This document shows positions 1-4,650 of a DNA stretch of 6,872 nt, one piece after another. The notes below the pieces were generated by a model. It saw only the letters and a program-made list of their open reading frames with translations. It was not told the origin of the DNA and made no database searches. The position numbers and the translations under genes are program-made. The DNA comes from an uncultured Treponema sp. (GTDB lineage: Bacteria > Spirochaetota > Spirochaetia > Treponematales > Treponemataceae), in the NCBI GenBank assembly GCA_937885475.1, contig CAKZZR010000070.1, forward strand, positions 1 to 6,872, given 5' to 3'. Position 1 is the stretch's first letter. The number at the start of each line of letters is the position of its first letter.

Positions 1-198
1 GCAGCAAAAATGGGTGTTTTTGAAGGCTGCAACTTCTCCTTTGCGCTATTTTTTTTTGCATCTTCCTATAAAATTGATTTCCGTGAAAATCAGGCGTCCT
101 CGCCGCAGCATTGTCTGCGGCAACGCTTGGCGCCCCGCCGCATGGGGCAAACGGATAGGGCAAACGTCAGCGAAATCAGTCCCGCCGCACGCACACGG
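1..198. other. Non-coding region downstream of thiC
   Basis: No convincing gene is present. The region holds the left repeat copy (11-44), a run of nine T at 50-58, and two small GC-rich hairpins. One has a 7-bp stem GCCGCAG/CTGCGGC (102-108 with 115-121, 6-nt loop); the other has a 5-bp stem GCCCC/GGGGC (132-136 with 144-148). Neither hairpin is followed by a clear T-run on either strand. The open frames here lack ribosome binding sites and read as low-complexity Arg/Cys/His-rich translations. The left edge is the window end, so a neighbouring gene may lie just outside. Confidence 0.5.
11..44. repeat. 34-bp dispersed repeat, left copy
   Basis: This segment matches 6830-6863 in the same orientation at 32 of 34 positions; the differences are at 26/6845 and 37/6856. 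The core is a short dyad (GAAG, then about 7 nt, then CTTC) after a run of five T. It lies in non-coding DNA beyond the thiC terminator. Its presence in two intergenic places suggests a dispersed intergenic repeat family. Its function is unknown. I see no transposase and no target-site duplication. Confidence 0.75.
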
Positions 199-252
199 AA
201 AACAAGAACCGCACTTCTCCATCGAAAAGCGCACGTCGATGGAAAAATGCGG
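199..252 (-). terminator. Probable intrinsic terminator of the thiDC operon
   Basis: Fifteen bases after the thiC stop codon there is a 17-bp stem (236-252 with 209-225) around a 10-nt loop (226-235). Fifteen pairs are Watson-Crick. The other two are G·U pairs only in the minus-strand RNA and are C/A mismatches on the plus strand, so the structure belongs to the minus-strand transcript. It is followed by TTCTTGTTTT (199-208 on the minus strand), an imperfect U-tract. The stem is long and the tail interrupted, so a processing or mRNA-stabilising hairpin is also possible. Confidence 0.65.
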
Positions 253-267
253 CCGTCCTGCGGATTT

Positions 268-1575
268 TTACAGAATATCGATGTTCTCGCCGGAAAGCGC
301 CTTGTTCATGCTGCGCACGGCACAGAATTTTCCGCACATGCTGCAGGTGTCGCCGTGGTCGTCCTCCGGCAGGCGGCTGTTGCGAATGGCGCGGGCGGTG
401 TCTGGGGCAAGGGCGCAGGCGTACTGCGCTTCCCAGTCAAGGGCGCGCCGTGCGTCCGCCATTCTGTCGTCAATATCCCGCGCATGGGGAATGCCTTTTG
501 CAATGTCAGCGGCGTGCGCGGCAATTTTTGACGCAATGATGCCCTGCTTTACGTCGCCCACGTCAGGAAGCGCAAGATGCTCGGCTGGCGTAACGTAGCA
601 CAGGAACGAAGCGCCGCTCATTGCGGCAACCGCGCCGCCGATTGCGCTGGTGATGTGGTCGTAGCCAGGGGCAATGTCCGTAACAAGCGGTCCCAGCACG
701 TAGAACGGCGCGCCCATGCACACCGTCTCCTGCACCTTCATATTGGCGGCAATCTGGTCAAGCGGAACATGACCGGGACCTTCCACCATAACCTGAACGT
801 TATGCGCCCACGCACGTTTGGTAAGCTCGCCCAAACGCACAAGCTCCTCTATCTGGCATACGTCGGTTGCGTCCGCAAGACAGCCCGGCCGGCACGCGTC
901 CCCCAAGGAAATAGTAACGTCGTGCTTTTCGCAGATGTCAAGAATCTCGTCGTAATACTCATAGAAAGGGTTCTCGTTACCGGTCATGGACATCCAAGCG
1001 AACACAAGGCTTCCGCCGCGGCTTACGATGTTCATCTTGCGCTTGTGAGTTTTTATCTGCTCAATAGTTTTCTTGGTGATTCCGCAGTGAATGGTAACAA
1101 AGTCAACGCCGTCCTCTGCATGAAGCCGAACAACATCAATAAAGTCCTGCGCCGTAAGCGTCGCAAGGTCGCGCTGGTAGTGAATCACGCTGTCATACAC
1201 AGGAACCGTGCCAATCATCGCGGGGCATTCCGCCGTAAGCTTCCGCCGGAACGGCTGCGTGTTTCCGTGGCTCGACAAGTCCATTATCGCCTCGGCTCCC
1301 ATATTGACCGCGCTCATAACCTTCTGCATCTCAACGTCGTAATCCTTGCAGTCGCGGCTTATTCCCAGGTTCACATTGATTTTTGTGCGGAGTGCCTTTC
1401 CAATTCCTTCTGGGCTGAGTGCGGTATGCGCCTTATTCGCAGGAATCGCAACCTTTCCTTCTGCAACCAGAGCCATCAGACGCTTTTCGTCCATGTATTC
1501 TTTTTTTGCGACCGCCGCCATCTGAGGCGTAAGAATTCCCTTGCGTGCCGCGTCCATTTGTGTCGTGTATGTCAT
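268..1575 (-). CDS. thiC: Phosphomethylpyrimidine synthase ThiC
   Basis: This is a cytoplasmic radical SAM enzyme that rearranges aminoimidazole ribotide (AIR) into 4-amino-5-hydroxymethyl-2-methylpyrimidine phosphate (HMP-P), the pyrimidine half of thiamine. At 435 aa it is a complete short-form ThiC, as in many anaerobes, without the longer N-terminal region of the enterobacterial enzyme. Diagnostic blocks appear in order: NLGISRD (69-75), DLSSHGNT (99-106), GTVPVYD (122-128), SRGGS (185-189), SLGDACRPG (223-231), EGPGHVP (265-271), GPGYDH-like APGYDH (302-307) and TPAEH (329-333). H269 and H333 are probably the metal-binding histidines. The C-terminal iron-sulfur cluster cysteines are C411, C414 and C418, spaced CX2CX3C rather than the classical CX2CX4C. 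The ATG is preceded by AAAGGA 8 nt upstream, inside the end of thiD. The gene follows thiD with a 2-nt gap, so the two are almost certainly co-transcribed and translationally coupled. Confidence 0.97.
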   Translation of the reverse strand: MTYTTQMDAARKGILTPQMAAVAKKEYMDEKRLMALVAEGKVAIPANKAHTALSPEGIGKALRTKINVNLGISRDCKDYDVEMQKVMSAVNMGAEAIMDLSSHGNTQPFRRKLTAECPAMIGTVPVYDSVIHYQRDLATLTAQDFIDVVRLHAEDGVDFVTIHCGITKKTIEQIKTHKRKMNIVSRGGSLVFAWMSMTGNENPFYEYYDEILDICEKHDVTISLGDACRPGCLADATDVCQIEELVRLGELTKRAWAHNVQVMVEGPGHVPLDQIAANMKVQETVCMGAPFYVLGPLVTDIAPGYDHITSAIGGAVAAMSGASFLCYVTPAEHLALPDVGDVKQGIIASKIAAHAADIAKGIPHARDIDDRMADARRALDWEAQYACALAPDTARAIRNSRLPEDDHGDTCSMCGKFCAVRSMNKALSGENIDIL

Positions 1576-1577
1576 AT

Positions 1578-2378
1578 TCAGTTCCTTTGTTTTTTTTCAG
1601 AGAGCATGTAATTGTGAAAAAGAGGGCCGCTGCCATGCCCAAGGTTCAGAGCGGCAGAAAGTGCGTGGCTTATGTATTCCTTTGCGTGAAGGACAGCGTC
1701 CTTAAGACTCTCTCCCTTGGCAAGGTTTGCGCTAATCGCGCTGGAAAGCGTGCAGCCCGTTCCGTGGGTATTGGAACTTTGTATACGCTCGCCGTAAAAC
1801 CACGTTCCCTCGGTTCCGTCGAACAAAAAATCATTCGCATCGTTCAAGTTGTGCCCGCCCTTTACAAGAACGGCGGCACCAAACGCCTCATGCAAGGTCT
1901 TTGCCGCCTGCTCCATGTCTTTTGCACAGCAAATGCTCATGCCGCAAAGCGCCTCAGCCTCCGGAATGTTAGGGGTGATTACGTCGGCAAGCGGCAAGAG
2001 CTCGTCCTTGAGCGAACGGATTGCGTCCTCGCTTATAAGCCGAGCGCCGCTGGTGGCGACCATAACCGGGTCGGCTACCACATTCCTGAACGAAAAATAC
2101 CTTATTGCCTGGGCAATGACCTGTATCAGAGCGGCCGAAGAGACCATGCCTATTTTTACGGCATCAGGAAAAATATCCGTAACCGTCGTCCGTATCTGTT
2201 CCGCAAGAAATTCCGGCGGAACGTCCATAATGCCAGTAACGCCGGTGGTATTCTGCGCGGTCAACGCGGTGATTGCGCTCATGGCATACACGCCATTGCA
2301 CGTCATCGTCTTGATGTCTGCTTGAATTCCGGCGCCTCCGCAGGAATCGCTTCCTGCTATTGTAAGTGCAGTTCTCAT
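1578..2378 (-). CDS. thiD: Hydroxymethylpyrimidine/phosphomethylpyrimidine kinase ThiD
   Basis: This cytoplasmic ribokinase-fold enzyme uses ATP to phosphorylate HMP and then HMP-P to HMP-PP, the step directly after ThiC. The 266-aa length is normal for the family. Visible motifs are the N-terminal substrate-binding AGSDSCGGAGIQAD (8-21), KIGMV (75-79), DPVMVATSG (103-111), TPNIPEAEAL (135-144), LVKGGH (171-176) and the anion-hole/catalytic block HGTGCTLS (205-212) with C209. The open frame extends 27 codons further upstream, but the start at 2378 is chosen for two reasons: the conserved MRTALTIAGSDS opening begins there, and AGAGGAGA lies at the right distance (2383-2390). The extra codons would run through that RBS and the upstream hairpin. 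It is the first gene of the thiDC pair. Only the two pyrimidine-branch genes are here; no thiE, thiG, thiH or thiS is visible. Confidence 0.96.
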   Translation of the reverse strand: MRTALTIAGSDSCGGAGIQADIKTMTCNGVYAMSAITALTAQNTTGVTGIMDVPPEFLAEQIRTTVTDIFPDAVKIGMVSSAALIQVIAQAIRYFSFRNVVADPVMVATSGARLISEDAIRSLKDELLPLADVITPNIPEAEALCGMSICCAKDMEQAAKTLHEAFGAAVLVKGGHNLNDANDFLFDGTEGTWFYGERIQSSNTHGTGCTLSSAISANLAKGESLKDAVLHAKEYISHALSAALNLGHGSGPLFHNYMLSEKKQRN

Positions 2379-2382
2379 AGAT

Positions 2383-2390
2383 TCTCCTCT
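2383..2390 (-). promoter_or_regulatory. Ribosome binding site of thiD
   Basis: AGAGGAGA on the minus strand ends 4 nt before the ATG at 2378, with its GGAG core about 6 nt from the start codon. This decides the thiD start against the longer open frame beginning at 2459. The same AGAGGAGA octamer precedes the large lipoprotein gene (6679-6686). Confidence 0.8.
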
Positions 2391-2400
2391 ATCTGCATGA

Positions 2401-2431
2401 GTCCTTCCAGGCGGTGCCCTCAAGGAAGGAC
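2401..2431 (-). promoter_or_regulatory. Perfect inverted repeat ahead of thiD (operator or leader hairpin)
   Basis: The arms GTCCTTCC and GGAAGGAC (2401-2408 and 2424-2431) are perfectly complementary over 8 bp around a 15-nt centre that can itself pair AGG with CCT. There is no U-run after it, so it is not an intrinsic terminator. It sits between a TATAAT box (2433-2438) and the thiD RBS. If transcription starts from that box, the start point would fall inside the upstream arm, which favours a protein-binding DNA operator. If transcription reads in from the HAD gene, it would form as an RNA hairpin. The TPP riboswitch consensus elements (CUGAGA, ACCUGAUC) are not present here. Confidence 0.5.
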
Positions 2432-2432
2432 G

Positions 2433-2438
2433 ATTATA
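2433..2438 (-). promoter_or_regulatory. Candidate -10 box for thiDC
   Basis: A perfect TATAAT lies on the minus strand 54 nt upstream of the thiD start codon, in the 124-bp gap between the HAD gene and thiD. No recognisable TTGACA-like -35 lies 16-18 bp upstream, so the promoter would be weak or activator-dependent, or the match may be chance. Confidence 0.4.
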
Positions 2439-2502
2439 ATGAGCAATGAACAGCCGCACGAATCATCATACCCCGCCGCATAAGACGGTGGTTGCGCGTG
2501 CC

Positions 2503-3171
2503 TTAGCCAAACAGCGCTTTTTTTGCCTCCACAAGGCTTTGGCAATACAGGGTGCTGTACGAACGGATATGCAAACTGTCCTCCCGGCTTGACGCATCGT
2601 ACAGCCCCAGCGTCTTGAATCCGGCGGAATGCGCGGTCCGTATGGCGTACAGCGCGTCCTCGGCAACGAGCGTTTCAGACGGCGCGCTTCCAAGGAATTC
2701 TGCCGCCTGCAAAAAAATGTCCGGGTGATTCTTTGACTTTCCGCATTCCGTGCATGTAAAAATACGCTTCATGTAGCGCGCAATGCCCAGGCGCTCAAGC
2801 GCGGGTTCAAAAAGGCTTCGGTCGGTATTCGTGGCAATGACCATGGGAATATTCCGCGCGCTAAGCGCCTCCAAAAAATCGCGCGCGCCGTCCTTAAGCA
2901 AAATCACCGAACGGTACGCGTCCGCAAGCACCGCCTCAATTCCGTCAAGAATCTCGCGCTCGCTCTTAGCAATTGCGTAATGCTCCGCAAGATACTGTAT
3001 GCCTTCTGCCATCGTCATAGAAAAAAGCTTCTCGCCCAGATTTTCCTCGGGCGTCATTCCAAGAGAACTGACGTAGGCGGCACCAGCATTCATCCAATAC
3101 CCCATCGAATCAAGCAGCGTGCCGTCCATATCAAACACAACGGCAGAAAAATCAATCTTTTTTTCAAGCAT
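2503..3171 (-). CDS. HAD-superfamily phosphohydrolase (subfamily IA-like)
   Basis: This is a predicted cytoplasmic haloacid-dehalogenase-fold phosphatase or phosphomutase of 222 aa, the typical length for the beta-phosphoglucomutase/phosphoglycolate phosphatase group. Motif I is FDMDGTLLDS (13-22), with nucleophile D14 and acid/base D16. A helical C1 cap follows at about 22-93. Motif II is IATNTD (112-117) with T114, motif III is K147 in GKSKNHPDIF (144-153), and motif IV is VAEDALYAI (169-177) with acidic E171 and D172. All catalytic residues are present. The substrate cannot be read from sequence. Upstream of the ATG there is only a weak AGAGA ribosome binding site, about 6 nt away. The gene has its own TATAAT box. 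It is followed after 124 bp by thiD with no clear terminator, so read-through into thiDC is possible. A role in dephosphorylating a thiamine intermediate or a damaged metabolite is speculation from position. Confidence 0.88.
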   Translation of the reverse strand: MLEKKIDFSAVVFDMDGTLLDSMGYWMNAGAAYVSSLGMTPEENLGEKLFSMTMAEGIQYLAEHYAIAKSEREILDGIEAVLADAYRSVILLKDGARDFLEALSARNIPMVIATNTDRSLFEPALERLGIARYMKRIFTCTECGKSKNHPDIFLQAAEFLGSAPSETLVAEDALYAIRTAHSAGFKTLGLYDASSREDSLHIRSYSTLYCQSLVEAKKALFG

Positions 3172-3192
3172 AAAAATCTCTGGGAAAATACT

Positions 3193-3198
3193 ATTATA
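3193..3198 (-). promoter_or_regulatory. Candidate -10 box for the HAD gene
   Basis: A perfect TATAAT lies on the minus strand 21 nt upstream of the HAD start codon and just downstream of the lipoprotein terminator. The best -35-like hexamer, TTGCCA, is only 13 bp upstream, which is too close for an ideal sigma-70 promoter. A start about 7 nt downstream would give a very short leader of about 15 nt. Confidence 0.5.
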
Positions 3199-3232
3199 AA
3201 AAAACGGTTTTTGGCAATATTCAGCGCGAAAT

Positions 3233-3265
3233 AAAAAAAACGAACCCCGCTTTTTGCAGGATTCG
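3233..3265 (-). terminator. Intrinsic terminator after the 428-aa lipoprotein gene
   Basis: A 10-bp stem (3256-3265 with 3241-3250) encloses an AAAAA loop and is followed directly by eight T on the minus strand (3233-3240). It starts 23 nt after the stop codon at 3289. Two pairs are G·U only in the minus-strand RNA, which confirms orientation. This is a textbook Rho-independent terminator and separates the lipoprotein unit from the HAD/thi unit. Confidence 0.92.
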
Positions 3266-3288
3266 TCCGTTGCTGTGCCTATGGCACA

Positions 3289-4575
3289 TTAAAAGCTGTC
3301 AACCCATTCTTGGAACGTAAGTTTTGTCTTTCCAGGAAGCTCAGCAATTCTTGTGAACTTGCTGCATTGAAAAACCGCCGTTCCGTCGTAAATGGAGCGC
3401 AGATTGAAGTCTACCGGATGCTTGAAATTGTCTAGCGAAAACAGGGACATAAGAATAACGCCGTTGTTGTTTATCCATGTTCCGCTTATGAATATGACAG
3501 AATCCTCCTCATCAGTGGCGGCGTCCCCGGGCTGTATGACGAGGATTATCGTTCCTTCCTCATTCACAAGAATCGGGTTAAGCGTTCCGTCGTTATGTGC
3601 AAGGAAGGTTGATGCGGCAACCGGCGTTCCATCGTCCTCAACAAACTTTTGGTTGTCTTTATAGAATACAGCCTCGTAAAGTCCTGAGCCTTTGTGCCTT
3701 CCCCACCGGCTTTCTGTACCCACAAGATAGACACATCCATTCACGACTCGGAATTCAGCCTCATCCTTAAAACTGACCTCCCAGTTGATGTTTCCTCTTT
3801 GCGCAACGACCGTTCCCGTCGGTTTTCCGTTCTCATATATGAAGGTGCCCATATCTATAAGCGTTCCGCCTATGCTTTCATAAAAATATAATTCTATCTC
3901 GGTCGCCGACTTGAATTCATAGTAGCTTCGGTAATATTCATATATTCCCTCATCATTACACCTATAGAAGAATTCGTCCTCGCTTCTAAAAAGCTTTCCG
4001 TTCAGTTCCTCGCCGGTAGGCGTTTCAAGATACTCAAACTTGCCTACGGAATCCTCGTTCACAACGCTTATGCCGTTACCAACATTCACCTGCTTTACCG
4101 GAAGCTTTACCGTCTTAACGTCGGTATCGCCACCCTCGTTTTCCGTCTCATATGGAATCATGATGGAAAGAATGACCGCACAGTCTGTGTCAGGTGCAGT
4201 AGCCGTTACCGTAAGCGTCATGCCCTCTTCCGTAATTTCCTTTACGACGACAGAAAAATCCTCAAGCTGCTTTTCAATCGCCAGCTTTTCCTGCACGGCA
4301 GAAACAACATTCTGCTCAACCAGCCCGGTAACATCGTCTCCTGCCTTTAAGGTTGTGGTAATGCCGCCAAGATCGACCAAGGATTCAAGCTTTACCTGTC
4401 CGCCTTTGGAAACGTGTGCAGAAGACAATGCCGTTACCTGACCAAGCGCGGCAACCGCAGACTTGCTGTTGTTCACAGCGGCATCAAGCTCTGAGGACGA
4501 AGAATTCTCACAGGCGCACACAAGAAAGAGCAAGGGCGCAAACAGCGCAAGAAGAACCTCGCTAACTCGTTTCAT
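3289..4575 (-). CDS. Putative outer-membrane lipoprotein of unknown function
   Basis: This is a 428-aa protein that I do not recognise. The start at 4575 is chosen because GAGG (4581-4584) lies 5 nt upstream and because it gives a clean signal peptide: MKR, a hydrophobic core of about 4-19, then V-C-A-C. C22 is the likely lipidated cysteine, a relaxed lipobox of the spirochaete kind. The longer frame from 4632 would start inside a terminator hairpin. The mature protein begins with a Ser-rich linker (24-29), then an Ala/Val-rich stretch and beta-rich segments: about 107-160 alternating Val/Thr, and an aromatic-rich block at 202-232 with many Tyr and Phe. It ends with GTWINNNG (365-372) and a C-terminal EWVDSF. 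No catalytic motif or named domain is visible. It follows the large lipoprotein gene after 75 bp and has its own downstream terminator. Confidence 0.85.
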   Translation of the reverse strand: MKRVSEVLLALFAPLLFLVCACENSSSSELDAAVNNSKSAVAALGQVTALSSAHVSKGGQVKLESLVDLGGITTTLKAGDDVTGLVEQNVVSAVQEKLAIEKQLEDFSVVVKEITEEGMTLTVTATAPDTDCAVILSIMIPYETENEGGDTDVKTVKLPVKQVNVGNGISVVNEDSVGKFEYLETPTGEELNGKLFRSEDEFFYRCNDEGIYEYYRSYYEFKSATEIELYFYESIGGTLIDMGTFIYENGKPTGTVVAQRGNINWEVSFKDEAEFRVVNGCVYLVGTESRWGRHKGSGLYEAVFYKDNQKFVEDDGTPVAASTFLAHNDGTLNPILVNEEGTIILVIQPGDAATDEEDSVIFISGTWINNNGVILMSLFSLDNFKHPVDFNLRSIYDGTAVFQCSKFTRIAELPGKTKLTFQEWVDSF

Positions 4576-4586
4576 ATATACCTCGT

Positions 4587-4635
4587 AAAAAAGAAAAAAA
4601 GGTGCGCCCACAGCAAAAAAAGCCATGGACACACC
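4587..4635 (-). terminator. Strong intrinsic terminator between the two lipoprotein genes
   Basis: A 14-bp stem (4622-4635 with 4601-4614) closes a loop of seven U and is followed by TTTTTTTCTTTTTT (4587-4600 on the minus strand). Four pairs are G·U only in the minus-strand RNA. It begins 15 nt after the stop codon of the 673-aa lipoprotein gene. The U-tract ends 2 nt before the GAGG ribosome binding site of the next gene, leaving no obvious room for a separate promoter, so it may act as a partial terminator that lowers expression of the downstream gene. Confidence 0.9.
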
Positions 4636-4650
4636 GAAAAAATTTAGAGC

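Noticed and set aside
46..234. Small minus-strand frame after thiC with a Cys-rich start (CGSCFPCAC)
   Set aside because: It begins with GTG inside the loop of the thiC terminator hairpin, has no ribosome binding site, and loses protein-like composition after the first 15 residues.
14..598. Plus-strand frames over the left end and the thiC 3' end
   Set aside because: They run across the repeat, the terminator hairpin and antisense thiC, and have no family resemblance.
577..1611. Long plus-strand open frame (344 codons) opposite thiC
   Set aside because: It is antisense to a clearly conserved thiC, its translation is rich in Arg, His and Asn with no domain, and no ribosome binding site stands out. 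It is a codon-bias shadow.
2379..2459. N-terminal extension of ThiD by 27 codons
   Set aside because: It would pass through the inverted repeat, the TATAAT box and the AGAGGAGA site. The conserved ThiD start is at 2378.
1545..2483. Plus-strand open frame (312 codons) opposite thiD
   Set aside because: It mirrors conserved thiD, crosses the thiC/thiD junction and both regulatory gaps, and its translation is basic and low in structure.
4576..4632. N-terminal extension of the 428-aa lipoprotein by 19 codons
   Set aside because: It is encoded by the terminator hairpin and its T-tract, and would put a second hydrophobic stretch ahead of a normal signal peptide.
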